NCBI GenBank assembly: GCA_041393495.1
Contig: JAWKKA010000010.1
Span: 1-64,000 of the forward strand
Direction of reading: 5' to 3'
DNA from: RHKX01 sp041393495
Lineage (GTDB): Bacteria; Actinomycetota; Thermoleophilia; Solirubrobacterales; 70-9
Length of the DNA stretch: 64,000 bases
Both the position numbers and the translations under genes were made by a program. The notes beneath the pieces were generated by a model. That model saw nothing but the letters and a program-made list of their open reading frames with translations. It made no database searches and was not told the origin of the DNA. Numbering within the stretch: position 1 is the stretch's first letter; every line of letters starts with the position of its first letter. Positions 29,933 through 40,961 of this stretch are shown here, piece by piece.

Positions 29933-32296
29933 TCAGCCGTCCACGGCGCAGCCGGGCCGGGCCGCGAGACCGGTCCCGGCCGCGGTCGCGACGTTGAGCC
30001 CGCCCGCCCCGACCTCGACGGTCAGATCGCCGTCGAGGTCGGTCCGCAGCGTGCAGACACCGTGCGCGGCCAGCGACGCCAGCGTCGCTGCGGTCGGGTG
30101 TCCGTAGCCGTTGCCGGCGCCGACCTCGATCAGCGCGACCCGCGGCGCCGCTGCCGCCAGCATCGCTTCCAGCCCGGCGTCCTCGCTGCCGTGATGGGCG
30201 ACCTTGAGGACGTCGAAGGGGCCGGTGGCGAGACGGGTCGCCTCGGCCTCGGCGTCGCCGGTCAGCAGGACGTCCCAGCCGCGGAAGGATGCGGCCAGGA
30301 CCAGCGAGTCGGCGTTCGGGTCGACGTTCGCGCCGGCCGCGGGCCCGCGGGGCGGCCAGAGGACGTCGACCCGGAGCCGGCCGAACCGCAGCGCGCTGCC
30401 CTCGGCGACAGGCACGACGCGGGCCCCGGCGGCCCGCGCCGCGGACTCGAGCCGTGGGGCCGAACGGGCGCGGACGAGCTCGGCGACCGGTCGGGTGGCG
30501 AGCACCTCGTAGAGGCCGCCGGCGTGATCGAGCTGGTCGTGGGTCACGAAGGCCGCGGCGAGGCGGTCGACGCCGAGCCGATCGAGGGCATCGGCGGCGG
30601 CGCTCCCCGGCGGCCCGCCATCGACGAGGACCGGGTCGCCTCGCGGCGTCTCGAGCAGGATCGCGTCGCCCTGGCCGACGTCGAGCCCGGTGATCCGCAG
30701 CGCCGCGACGGGCGGCTCCCGGGCACCGCCGCCGGCCATCGCCAGGGCCAGCCCGGCTCCGAGCAGCAGCGCCGTCGCGGCGGCGGCGGGGCGTGGAAGC
30801 CGCAGGCGCCGGCGGCGCAGCAGCGCGGCGATCGTGACCGCAGCGGCCAGCGACGCGCAGGCGTAGGCGACGACGAGCACGCCCGTGTCGGGCAGCGCAA
30901 CCCGGGCCTCCGACCAGGAGGGCGAGCCGAGGACGCGCGCCACGAGGGCGATCCAGTCGACCAGCACGCCCTCGACCGTGCCGAGCGGGGCGGTCGGCAG
31001 GCCGGGCACCTGCGCGAGCAGCGCGATCAGCATGCCGACCCACATCACCGGCGCGACCGCCGGCAGCGCGAGCAGGTTGGCCGGGATCGAGGCGAGCGAG
31101 AGACGCTCGAAATCGTGGGCGATCAACGGAGCGGTCGCGACCGTCGCGGCCAGGGTCATCGCCGCGCCGTCGGCGAGCGCGCGGCCGGCGGCGTTCGGAA
31201 GCGCCGCCGGCAGCCGCTCGCCGATCAGCTCCCGCACCGGGCCCGCCCAGAGCATGATCCCGACCACCGCCGCGAAGCTGAGCTGCCAGCCGACGTCGCC
31301 GCCGAACCGCGGGTTGATCAGCAGGGTCGCCGCCGCGGCGAGCAGCGGCGGCCAGGCGCGACCGGCGGGCCGCCCCGCGAGGGTCGCCGCGATCGTCGCC
31401 GCGCCCATCACCCCGGCCCGCTGGATCGAGGGCCCGGCCCCGGCGACCGGCACGTAGAGGGCGATCAGAAGCAACGTCGCGAGCAGGCGGGCGCGGAGTC
31501 CGAAGCCGAAGACCGCGAGCGCGACGCCGGCGAGGATCGCGAGGAGGGCGACGTTCTGCCCGGAGACGGCGAGCAGGTGGCTGAGTCCGGCACGGCGGAA
31601 CTGCTCGCGGACGAGCGGTTCGATCCGGTCGTCCTGGCCGAGCACGAAGCCGCGGGCGAGCGCGGCCTGGCCGCTGTCGAGCCCGTCGCCGAGCGCGGTC
31701 TCGGCCCGTCCACGGATCCGATCGAGCGCCCCGGCAACACCGGACCGGGCGTCTGGGGTCATCCGGATCGTCGTGGCGCGAAGCTCGAGCGCCGCGCCCG
31801 CCCGCTCGAGCTCGGCGGCGACGAACCCGTCCGGCTCGGCGAGCGTGCCGCGGGCCACGACCCCGGCGCCGACGGGGAGATCGGGAACCGGCTCGGCCGC
31901 CACGGCGACGACGCGGCCGGCGGGGGCGTCGAGCTGGACGCGGACCTCGCCGAAGCTGCGGCGGGGCGTCGCCGTCACCCAGCCGCTCACCTCGACCCGC
32001 TCGCCCGGGTCCCCGACGAGGGCGCCGCGGTCGATCGCCGCGAGACGCAGCGATCCGGCGCCGAGGCCGGCGAGCGCAGCGACGGCCGCGATCGCGGCCA
32101 GCCCGGTCGCGACCATGGCCGACGTTGGGCCCGGCCCAACGCGCGAGCCGGCGCCCGCGAGGGCCACGCCCGCAGCGAGCGCGCACGGCGCCCACCCCGA
32201 CGGAGCCGCGGTCAGGTTGGCGAGCAGCAGGCCGGCGGCGAGCCCGGCGACGGCGGCGTGACGCCACCATCCGGCGAGCCGCTCCGCCCGGGACAC
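29933..32296 (-). CDS. comEC: DNA uptake channel ComEC/Rec2
   Basis: 787 residues: N-terminal hydrophobic helices and DUF4131-like region, a central competence domain (LSHLLAVSGQNVALLA), and a C-terminal MBL-fold domain with THDQLDHAGG and KVAHHGSED. It forms the channel for single-stranded DNA in natural transformation. GTG start. The comEA gene just upstream is frameshifted, which questions whether the system works. Confidence 0.93.
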   Translation of the reverse strand: MSRAERLAGWWRHAAVAGLAAGLLLANLTAAPSGWAPCALAAGVALAGAGSRVGPGPTSAMVATGLAAIAAVAALAGLGAGSLRLAAIDRGALVGDPGERVEVSGWVTATPRRSFGEVRVQLDAPAGRVVAVAAEPVPDLPVGAGVVARGTLAEPDGFVAAELERAGAALELRATTIRMTPDARSGVAGALDRIRGRAETALGDGLDSGQAALARGFVLGQDDRIEPLVREQFRRAGLSHLLAVSGQNVALLAILAGVALAVFGFGLRARLLATLLLIALYVPVAGAGPSIQRAGVMGAATIAATLAGRPAGRAWPPLLAAAATLLINPRFGGDVGWQLSFAAVVGIMLWAGPVRELIGERLPAALPNAAGRALADGAAMTLAATVATAPLIAHDFERLSLASIPANLLALPAVAPVMWVGMLIALLAQVPGLPTAPLGTVEGVLVDWIALVARVLGSPSWSEARVALPDTGVLVVAYACASLAAAVTIAALLRRRRLRLPRPAAAATALLLGAGLALAMAGGGAREPPVAALRITGLDVGQGDAILLETPRGDPVLVDGGPPGSAAADALDRLGVDRLAAAFVTHDQLDHAGGLYEVLATRPVAELVRARSAPRLESAARAAGARVVPVAEGSALRFGRLRVDVLWPPRGPAAGANVDPNADSLVLAASFRGWDVLLTGDAEAEATRLATGPFDVLKVAHHGSEDAGLEAMLAAAAPRVALIEVGAGNGYGHPTAATLASLAAHGVCTLRTDLDGDLTVEVGAGGLNVATAAGTGLAARPGCAVDG

Positions 32297-32306
32297 CGGT
32301 CGCTCC

Positions 32307-32878
32307 TCACGGCTGCAGGCGCTCGCTCAGCGACTCGATCGTCGCCGGGCCGATCCCGGGGATCGCGTCGAGCTCCTCGATCGAGGCGACCCCGCCGTGC
32401 TCGTCACGGTAGGCGATGATGTCGCCGGCCGTGACCGGCCCGATCCCGTCGATCGTCTCGAGGTCCGCCTGGTCGGCGGAGCCGAGGCTGATCGGGCCCT
32501 CCTCCGCAACCCCGACGGCGCTCGCCGTCGCGGCGGTGCGGTCGGGGACCATCACCTGCTGGCCGTCGGCGAGCCGGGCCGCGAGGTTGATCGTGTCGGC
32601 GTCGGCGCGCCCGGTTGGGCCGCCGGCCCGCTCGACCGCGTCGGCCACGCGCGAGCCCGCCGGCAACCGGTAGACGCCGGGCTCGCTGACGGCTCCGGCG
32701 ACGTGGACGACGACGTCGCCGTTGGCCGGCGCGCCGGCGCCGCCGACGGGGGTGGTGGCGAGCGGCGCCGGGCCCTGGTCAGGCTCGGCGCCGCTTCGCG
32801 GACGGCGCGGATGCCGAGCAGGAGGACGACGATCCCGATCGCGGCGAAGACGGCGGTCTGGACGCGGCTTGCTCCCAC
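32307..32878 (-). pseudogene. comEA: comEA with an apparent one-base frameshift
   Basis: ComEA binds incoming DNA at the membrane. The C-terminal part (SLBB-like VVVHVAGAVSEPGVYRLP, then helix-hairpin-helix DLETIDGIGPVTA and DAIPGIGPATI) is in one frame. The expected N-terminal anchor (MGASRVQTAVFAAIGIVVLL) begins with GTG at 32878 in another. The frames meet at about 32783-32797, in the run GCTCGGCGCCGCTTC; one added base there restores a continuous product of about 190 residues. It may be a sequencing error in GC-rich DNA, a true mutation or a recoding site. Confidence 0.75.
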
Positions 32879-32985
32879 GACCCGATCCTCCGCCGCGGCG
32901 GCGCACGGATGGGAGACGCCGTGTCAGGCCGGCCGACGAAACCGTGCCGTTTCGCGCGCCGACGGCAGCCGCCCGCCGCCGGGGC

Positions 32986-33387
32986 TCAGAAGCCCTCGAA
33001 ATCCTCGTCGTAGCCGACCGTCGCCGCCGACTGGCGGCCGATCGTCTCCTCGACCGAGACGGCCGGCGACTGAACCGAGACGAGGGCGAGCGGATCGGCG
33101 CCGTGGTTGGCGATCACGTGGTCGCTGGCCGGCGGGATCAGGGCGAGGTCGCCCGGCTCGAGCATCTCGGTGTCCCCCGCCGCCGACAGCGATGCGACGC
33201 CGCGGACGACGACGTAGGCCTGCTCGGCCTCCTCGTGGGAATGGAGCTCCTGCTCGGCCCCGGGCGGGACCTCGATCCAGGTGACGGTCATGTGACGCGA
33301 ACCGAGCTCGCCGGCATCCATGAGGATGTGGGAGCTGAGCCGATGGAAGTCGCGAACCGCGGCGTCGGGGAGGCGCCTGACGAGCAT
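32986..33387 (-). CDS. Cupin-domain protein
   Basis: 133 residues, one beta-barrel. The two cupin motifs are visible: ELHSHEEAEQAYVVVRG with metal-binding His residues and Glu, and the downstream PGDLALIPPASDHVIAN. Small cupins of this kind are dioxygenases, isomerases or sugar-binding regulators. The sequence does not say which. It follows leuS-orientation genes but 70 bp apart. Confidence 0.8.
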   Translation of the reverse strand: MLVRRLPDAAVRDFHRLSSHILMDAGELGSRHMTVTWIEVPPGAEQELHSHEEAEQAYVVVRGVASLSAAGDTEMLEPGDLALIPPASDHVIANHGADPLALVSVQSPAVSVEETIGRQSAATVGYDEDFEGF

Positions 33388-33455
33388 CTAATGCGGCTTT
33401 CTACCAGAAGGTGCGTGGTTCCGCGACCGAATTTCGTCGCGGGCAGGCCGCACGC

Positions 33456-36001
<2,546 letters not shown>

Positions 36002-36005
<4 letters not shown>

Positions 36006-36034
36006 CGGGTGCGGTGCGCAGTCGCGGCGCTCAT
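36002..36034 (-). CDS. Ten-residue upstream ORF overlapping leuS start
   Basis: Encodes MSAATAHRTR. Its TGA overlaps the leuS ATG (ATGA), so leuS translation would be coupled to it. The ORF start and the leuS start lie in a near-perfect 17-bp direct repeat, as if the initiation region was duplicated. TAGACT (36050-36045) is a possible -10 ten bases upstream. There are no leucine codons, so classical leucine attenuation is unlikely. Confidence 0.4.
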
Positions 36035-36047
36035 CGGATCGGCAAGT

Positions 36048-37073
36048 CTAGGACGGCTCGAGGTCGAGGCCGAGCCAGGCGCCGACCGCCCCGACCTCGG
36101 CCTCGAGGGCTGCCGCGGGCGGCCGCTCGCCGAACCAGTCGAAGCGGACGGCGCGGCGCCGGCCCGAGCCCTCGACCTTCCAGGTGGCCGCGGCGCGGCC
36201 GGCGACGAGCACGACCGCCCGGATGATGCCGCCGCCGGGTGCCACGCGCTTCTCGACCTCGGGCGCGACGAGGAGGACGCGATCCCGCCAGCCGAGCAGG
36301 GCCGTGTCGAAGGCGCCGAGCATCTGCACGGGCGCCGGCGCCGGGGGCGGCGCCGGCTCGTCGGCGGCGGCGAGCAGGCCGGCGGCGGGGACCGCGTCCG
36401 CCGCCGCGAGCGCGCGCCGGCAGGCCGTGATCGGCAGGCCCGACCAGCGGGCGAGGTCGGCGGCAGCGGCGGGGCCGTAGCCGGCGAGGTAGCGGTTGCC
36501 GAGGATCGCGAGCGCCTCGTCCTCCTCGAGCGGCGCCGGCGGGTCAGCGCGGACGAAGCGGCCGTCGACGAGCCCGCGCACCTCCCCGGTCGCCGCGAGC
36601 CAGGGCATCAGCACGTTGACCGAGCGGGGGCCGAGCGACGGCAGGCCGGCGGCGTCGAGGCGCTCGATCAGCGCTGCCCGGGACAACGGGCCGGCGGCGA
36701 GGATCTCGAGGGCGGCGGGACGGATCGCCAGCGCCGTCTCGAGGTTGGAGCGCTTGCGCATCAGCGCGTCGAAGCGGCGCCGGTTGCGGGGCCCCGTCAG
36801 GGCGTCGATCCAGGGCAGATCGTCGGCGGCGAGGAGGTGAGCGGTGCCGCGGACGGTCCAGGTGCGGACGAGATCGGCGGCGGCGAGCCCGGCGGGGGCC
36901 ACGCCAGGGGCGCGGGCGCGAATCGAGAGGCCGGCGGCGCGGAGGTCCTGGGCCTGGATGCCGAGCACCGCGCGCGCGACCTCGGCGGGCGCGGCCGCCT
37001 GGGCGCCGGGCGCCAACCGCTGGTTGCGCAGGCGACGGCGGCGGACCGACTCCGCGCTCGCCTGCTCGTTCAC
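36048..37073 (-). CDS. AlkZ-like DNA glycosylase (HTH_42 / winged-helix family)
   Basis: 341 residues of tandem winged-helix domains. The QxQ signature of AlkZ-type interstrand-crosslink glycosylases is seen at Q40 and Q42 (LGIQAQDLRAA), and VRTWTVRGTAHLLAADD is the family hallmark. AlkZ unhooks azinomycin-type crosslinks; actinobacterial relatives protect against alkylating toxins or act in general repair. It stands upstream of leuS and downstream of nothing obvious in a toxin cluster. Confidence 0.82.
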   Translation of the reverse strand: MNEQASAESVRRRRLRNQRLAPGAQAAAPAEVARAVLGIQAQDLRAAGLSIRARAPGVAPAGLAAADLVRTWTVRGTAHLLAADDLPWIDALTGPRNRRRFDALMRKRSNLETALAIRPAALEILAAGPLSRAALIERLDAAGLPSLGPRSVNVLMPWLAATGEVRGLVDGRFVRADPPAPLEEDEALAILGNRYLAGYGPAAAADLARWSGLPITACRRALAAADAVPAAGLLAAADEPAPPPAPAPVQMLGAFDTALLGWRDRVLLVAPEVEKRVAPGGGIIRAVVLVAGRAAATWKVEGSGRRRAVRFDWFGERPPAAALEAEVGAVGAWLGLDLEPS

Positions 37074-37080
37074 CGGGCCG

Positions 37081-38742
37081 CTACTCGGCCGGGATCACGA
37101 CCTGCGCGCAGGGCGGCGCCGGCTGCGAGGCATCGCCGGTGTTCTTGACCGGGTCGTCGTGCTCGTCGAGGAGGTCGACGGTGAGCTTCGACTTGCGGAC
37201 CTCGACCTCGGCGTAGCTGAACTGGTCGGTCGCCGCGCACTGCATGCCGACGCCGTTCGGCGGCTGCGGCTGGAAGAACAGCTGCGTCACCAGCGCACCG
37301 GCCGAATCGTTGTTGACGGCGCTGTCGATCTCGCCCGCGAAGTTCTCGGTCGCGATCGGCCCGGTCGTGACGTCGAGGATGCCCGAGTCCTTGACGCCGG
37401 CGCCGCCGAGCGTGTTGAAGCGGGCGTCGTTGACCATGTTGGCGTGGACGTCGGTGGTCAGGAAGACGGCGTTGTCGACGTTCTTGGCGAGGAACCGCAG
37501 CAGCTCCTTGCGCTCCGACTCGTAGCCCTCCCAGCGGTCGTAGGGCAGCGCGTAGAACTGCTGGATCGGCACCTCGTTGAAGATCACCTTGAAGGTCGCC
37601 TTCGAGCTGCCGATGTCGTCCTTGAACCGACGGAGCTGCCTGGCGCCGAGCATCGTCCGGTCCGGGTCGTTGATCGCATCGAGGCACCTCTGCGGGACGG
37701 GGTCGGCGAGCGGCGGCGCGATCGCGGCGAAGACGTCGCGGACGCTCTGCGGGGCGGTCGGCGCGAGGTCCGGGTTGCCGCTGCCGGCCGGGTTGTCGCA
37801 ATCGCCGTTGTAGTCGGCGCTGGCGGAGCGGAACGAGCGCTCGTCGAGGAAGAAGACCTCGAGGTTGCGGCCCCAGCGCTGATGCCGATAGAGGCCGTCC
37901 TTCTTGTTGTAGGTAACCGGGTTGAAGTCGCGGAAGGCGCGCACGCCGTTGCGGTAGAGCTTCTCGCCGTTGATCTTGTTGACGCCCTGGAAGACGCCGT
38001 CGTTGCTGTAGGGGAACCGGTTCTCCTCGCGCGAGAAGTCGTTGACGAACTCGTGGTCGTCCCAGTGGGTGTAATAGGCGGCGCTGCCGCGCGCCTTCCA
38101 CCACGGCTTCATCCCGAGGTTCGTCTTGTAGGCGCCCCACTTCTGCTTGACGGTCAGGGCGACGTCCTCGAGCGTGTAGCCGGGGACCTCGGTGTCGGAG
38201 TAGATCGTGTCTCCCATCGCGACGTTGAAGTCGTTGCCCTGCTGGCGGATCCGGTCCCAGACCTGGAAGTCGTTCCAGTACGGCTGCTTGCCGCCGGGGA
38301 GCGGCCGGGCGTCTTGATCGCCGGAGAGCGCGAAGCGGATCGGCTCGCTGGAGCTCGGCTTCGGCGCCGTCCGGAAGTGGCCGGTCTCGCTGTGGGCGCC
38401 GCCCTTCATGCAGACGCGGTACAGGTAGCCCTGGCCGGGCGCGAGCCCGCGGATCCGCTTCTGGACGGTCAGGTCGTTGGACCGCTTCGATACGACCGTC
38501 CCCTTCGTCCCCCTGCCGTGCCCGCAGCCACCCCACTTCCCGTGATGGACGGCCTGGATCCAGGTCTTGCCGGGCTTCGTCGTCCGCGCCCAGAGGATCG
38601 CCGAATGCGGGGTCACATCGGCTGCGGTGACGCCATAGCGGAAGCCCTTCTGCTTGGCGCTCGCGGCGGGAGCGACGGCGAGGGCGGCGAGGAGGGCCAC
38701 CAGGGCGAGGACGGGGACGAGACGATGGCTGCTGCTGGACAT
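37081..38742 (-). CDS. phoD: Secreted alkaline phosphatase D family
   Basis: 553 residues. A signal peptide of about 29 residues (hydrophobic core LVPVLALVALLAALAVA, cleavage after ASA). PhoD metal-site motifs: SGDQDAR, MGDTIYSD, THWDDHEFVND, NEVPIQ and TTDVHANM. Extracellular phosphodiesterase/phosphomonoesterase for phosphorus scavenging. ATG at 38742 is chosen over the longer frame because the signal peptide starts there. Confidence 0.9.
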   Translation of the reverse strand: MSSSSHRLVPVLALVALLAALAVAPAASAKQKGFRYGVTAADVTPHSAILWARTTKPGKTWIQAVHHGKWGGCGHGRGTKGTVVSKRSNDLTVQKRIRGLAPGQGYLYRVCMKGGAHSETGHFRTAPKPSSSEPIRFALSGDQDARPLPGGKQPYWNDFQVWDRIRQQGNDFNVAMGDTIYSDTEVPGYTLEDVALTVKQKWGAYKTNLGMKPWWKARGSAAYYTHWDDHEFVNDFSREENRFPYSNDGVFQGVNKINGEKLYRNGVRAFRDFNPVTYNKKDGLYRHQRWGRNLEVFFLDERSFRSASADYNGDCDNPAGSGNPDLAPTAPQSVRDVFAAIAPPLADPVPQRCLDAINDPDRTMLGARQLRRFKDDIGSSKATFKVIFNEVPIQQFYALPYDRWEGYESERKELLRFLAKNVDNAVFLTTDVHANMVNDARFNTLGGAGVKDSGILDVTTGPIATENFAGEIDSAVNNDSAGALVTQLFFQPQPPNGVGMQCAATDQFSYAEVEVRKSKLTVDLLDEHDDPVKNTGDASQPAPPCAQVVIPAE

Positions 38743-38750
38743 GCCGGCAA

Positions 38751-38909
38751 TCAAACAGTCCCCGCGGCGGCGGCGCAAGTGGGATCGGGCGGAGAGACGC
38801 GCGCCATCGGGCGCCCGCGGCGGGTGACCAGGAACGACTCGCCGGCGGCCGCCCGCTCGAGATAGCGGGCGTAGGCGTAGCCGAACTGCTCGGCGCCGAC
38901 GGTACTCAC
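38751..38909 (-). CDS. Phd/YefM-like antitoxin fragment
   Basis: 52 residues if started at GTG 38909. The segment STVGAEQFGYAYARYLERAA followed by GESFLVTRRGRPMARVSP has the N-terminal Phd fold pattern of type II antitoxins. No toxin gene follows, since phoD begins right after. It is also in frame with the nuclease/tRNA reading frame upstream (38751-39422), so it may be translated as the tail of that protein instead. Confidence 0.5.
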   Translation of the reverse strand: MSTVGAEQFGYAYARYLERAAAGESFLVTRRGRPMARVSPPDPTCAAAAGTV

Positions 38910-39422
38910 GGTCGCGTGCCGATTCTCAGTGGAGCTGGACGGACTCGAACCGACGACCCCCTCGATGCCATCGAGGTGCTCTTCCAACTGAGCTACAGCC
39001 CCAGCGAACTCGTAATCGGCCGCGGAGTTTATCGCCGCCTGCTGATTGTTCCTAGCCGGCGCAAGCCTCAAGTGAATCGACCTTCGGTCTGCAGCCTTCT
39101 CGATCGGGATCAGGTAGCAGCGGTCGAGCTCGGCGCAGTAGGCAGCCACGGCATCGATCTCGTCGGCCGAGTAATGCCTATGCAAATAACCGTTGCGTCC
39201 AGGCGAGTAGCGACAGCTCGACAGGTTGATCTTGACCACCTCGCCGGCACTGCTCGCCGCCTTGCACTGGACCCGAAGCAGCTTCTTGCCGATCTCGAAG
39301 ACCATGTCGTAGCGGCCATGCTCGGTTAGCGGGAAGAGGACGCCGACTCCGCAGAGCGCGGCCTCCTTGGCGATCGCCATCTCGGCAATCGATCCCCGCA
39401 GGTTGGAAGGAGCCCGATGCAC
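38751..39422 (-). CDS. PD-(D/E)XK homing-type nuclease reading through tRNA-Ala
   Basis: Residues 1-138 match the group I-intron-associated PD-(D/E)XK nuclease type (I-Ssp6803I-like): NLRGSIAEMAIAKEAAL, catalytic Asp in GRYDMVF and QCK in LLRVQCKAA. The frame then enters the tRNA gene (AGAVAQLEEHLDGIEGVVGS is its translation) and continues into a Phd-like segment, 223 codons in all without a stop. GTG at 39422 is the start, since the family N-terminus begins at NLRG; it abuts a LexA box. Where the native protein ends is unclear. No group I intron is recognisable and the tRNA is uninterrupted. Confidence 0.75.
   Translation of the reverse strand: MHRAPSNLRGSIAEMAIAKEAALCGVGVLFPLTEHGRYDMVFEIGKKLLRVQCKAASSAGEVVKINLSSCRYSPGRNGYLHRHYSADEIDAVAAYCAELDRCYLIPIEKAADRRSIHLRLAPARNNQQAAINSAADYEFAGAVAQLEEHLDGIEGVVGSSPSSSTENRHATVSTVGAEQFGYAYARYLERAAAGESFLVTRRGRPMARVSPPDPTCAAAAGTV
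38930..39002 (-). tRNA. tRNA-Ala (GGC anticodon)
   Basis: 73 nt, no encoded CCA. Acceptor GGGGCTG pairs with CAGCTCC (one G-U), discriminator A. The anticodon stem CCTCG/CGAGG encloses loop ATGGCAT with anticodon GGC. The T loop reads GGTTCGAGTCC. Full and apparently functional. It lies on the same strand as, and inside, the nuclease reading frame. Confidence 0.93.
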
Positions 39423-39435
39423 GAACGTATGTTCG
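39422..39435. promoter_or_regulatory. LexA/SOS box at the nuclease start
   Basis: CGAACGTATGTTCG (plus strand) has the GAAC-N4-GTTC core. On the minus strand it ends at the GTG start of the nuclease. It is 114 bp upstream of the BI-1 gene on the plus strand, too far for direct control there. Same geometry as the box at 674-689. Confidence 0.72.
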
Positions 39436-39549
39436 CACAGCGTCCGGACGGAACCGGCGGTCGGGAGGCAGGGAACGGGGCGGGCGCCGGGTATCCTCAG
39501 CGTGGAGATCGGCCCCGGTCACGGGCGCCTGAACGACAGAGGAGCCCAA

Positions 39550-40275
39550 ATGGAGATCGAGGATCGGTACGGAATCGACGAGCAGGGCGGAACCGCGGTC
39601 CGCGGGGCCGACGCGCAGCTCGCGCGGCAGTCGTTTCTGACGTCGGTGTTCGGGTGGATGTTCCTCGGCCTCGCCCTGACGGCCGGGATCGCCGCCTACG
39701 TCGCGGCGAGCAGCGACATGATCTCGTGGTTCGAGGACCACCCGATCGCCTGGCTGGTGATGTTCATCGCCCAGCTCGGCCTCGTCGTCACGATCTCGGC
39801 CGGCATCAACCGGATCAGCTACCCGGCGGCGACCTTCCTGTTCCTCCTCTACGCGGGCCTGAACGGGTTCATCTTCTCGATCATCCTCGAGGCCTACACG
39901 ACCGCCTCGATCGCCAGCGCCTTCGGCGTCTCGGCCGGCATGTTCGGCGGCATGGCCGCCTACGGCTACGTGACCAAGCGCGACCTCTCGGGGATGCGCT
40001 CGATCCTCTTCATGGGGCTGATCGGGATCATCATCGGCCTCGTCATCAACATGTTCTGGGCCAACTCCGTCCTCTACTGGTTCGTGACGTTCGGCGGCGT
40101 CGTGCTGTTCTGCGCGTTGACCGCCTACGACATGCAGAAGATCAAGCAGATCGGCTCCAGCGGCGCCGACGCCGAGACGCTCCGCAAGGCGTCGATCCTC
40201 GGCGCCCTCTCCCTCTACCTCGACTTCATCAACCTGTTCCTGTTCCTGCTGCGGATCTTCGGCTCCGCCCGCTGA
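39550..40275 (+). CDS. Bax inhibitor-1/YccA family membrane protein
   Basis: 241 residues with seven hydrophobic segments and the conserved C-terminal LYLDFINLFLFLLRIFG. Family members are pH-sensitive Ca2+ leak channels or FtsH modulators. I chose ATG at 39550 with GAGGAG just upstream; the longer frame overlaps the nuclease promoter. TATCCT at 39492 could be a -10. Followed after 16 nt by ytoQ. Confidence 0.9.
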   Translation: MEIEDRYGIDEQGGTAVRGADAQLARQSFLTSVFGWMFLGLALTAGIAAYVAASSDMISWFEDHPIAWLVMFIAQLGLVVTISAGINRISYPAATFLFLLYAGLNGFIFSIILEAYTTASIASAFGVSAGMFGGMAAYGYVTKRDLSGMRSILFMGLIGIIIGLVINMFWANSVLYWFVTFGGVVLFCALTAYDMQKIKQIGSSGADAETLRKASILGALSLYLDFINLFLFLLRIFGSAR

Positions 40276-40291
40276 CCGCGCCGACTGACCG

Positions 40292-40759
40292 ATGGGCGCC
40301 GGCGAGCAGCGCACCTGGATCGTCTACCTCGCCGGCGAGATCCACTCCGACTGGCGCGAGCGGATCGCCGCCGGGGTCGCCGCGGCCGACCTCCCCGTCG
40401 TCCTCACCCACCCGGTCACCGACCACGCCGCCAGCGACGACTGCGGCGTCACGATCCTCGGCCCCGAGGACGACAAGCTCTGGCACGACCACAAGGGCGC
40501 CGGCGTCAACGCGATCCGGACCGGCACGCTGCTGCGCGAGGCCGACGTCGTCGTCGTCCGCTTCGGCGAGAAGTACAAGCAGTGGAACGCGGCCTTCGAC
40601 GCCGGCCAGGCGGCCGCGCTCGGCACGCCGCTGATCACCCTCCACCCGCCCGCGCACGACCACGCCCTCAAGGAGGTCGACCGGGCGGCGCTCGCCGTCG
40701 CCCGCGAGCCCGAGCAGGTCGTCGCGATCCTCCGCTACGCGATCGAGGGCCGGCTTTAG
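40292..40759 (+). CDS. ytoQ: YtoQ family protein
   Basis: 155 residues. The family pattern is WIVYLAGEIHSDWRERI, then GPEDDKLWHDHKGAGVNAIRT. The fold resembles nucleoside 2-deoxyribosyltransferases (ADVVVVRFGEKYKQWNAAFDAG). The true substrate is unknown. Likely cotranscribed with the BI-1-type gene, and a hairpin terminator follows. Confidence 0.85.
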   Translation: MGAGEQRTWIVYLAGEIHSDWRERIAAGVAAADLPVVLTHPVTDHAASDDCGVTILGPEDDKLWHDHKGAGVNAIRTGTLLREADVVVVRFGEKYKQWNAAFDAGQAAALGTPLITLHPPAHDHALKEVDRAALAVAREPEQVVAILRYAIEGRL

Positions 40760-40762
40760 AAA

Positions 40763-40785
40763 GAGGCCTGACGTTGGCCTCCCCC
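40763..40785 (+). terminator. Hairpin after ytoQ
   Basis: GAGGCC, loop TGACGTT, GGCCTC, followed by CCCC rather than a T-run. A perfect 6-bp stem five bases after the stop codon. Confidence 0.5.
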
Positions 40786-40857
40786 ACGCACGACGGGCGG
40801 CCGGCGGCCGCAGCATCCCGGGGCCGTCGGTTGTGCCGGGCGACGGCGCCGGAGAAT

Positions 40858-40884
40858 GCAAGAAAGGGGGCGTAGGACGCCCCC
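40858..40884 (-). terminator. Intrinsic terminator after the DivIVA-like gene
   Basis: Minus strand: GGGGGCGT, loop CCT, ACGCCCCC, then TTTCTT. A perfect 8-bp stem with T-rich tail ends the long maf-to-DivIVA-side minus-strand series. Between here and the gene stop at 40962 there is no coding signal. Confidence 0.75.
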
Positions 40885-40961
40885 AACCTCGCGTTCTCCG
40901 TGCGGGCTCCTTCGCGTCCCCGATCCGGCCGCCCGTCGCCGCGGGCGACCGGGGTCAGGGA

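Noticed and set aside
33417..33440. Third remnant of the DUF222 element before leuS
   Set aside because: GGTTCCGCGACCGAATTTCGT shows partial likeness to the element's left part, but with several gaps and no right arm.
38930..39002. Group I intron within tRNA-Ala
   Set aside because: The tRNA is continuous with all arms paired; no intron core sequences were seen next to the nuclease.
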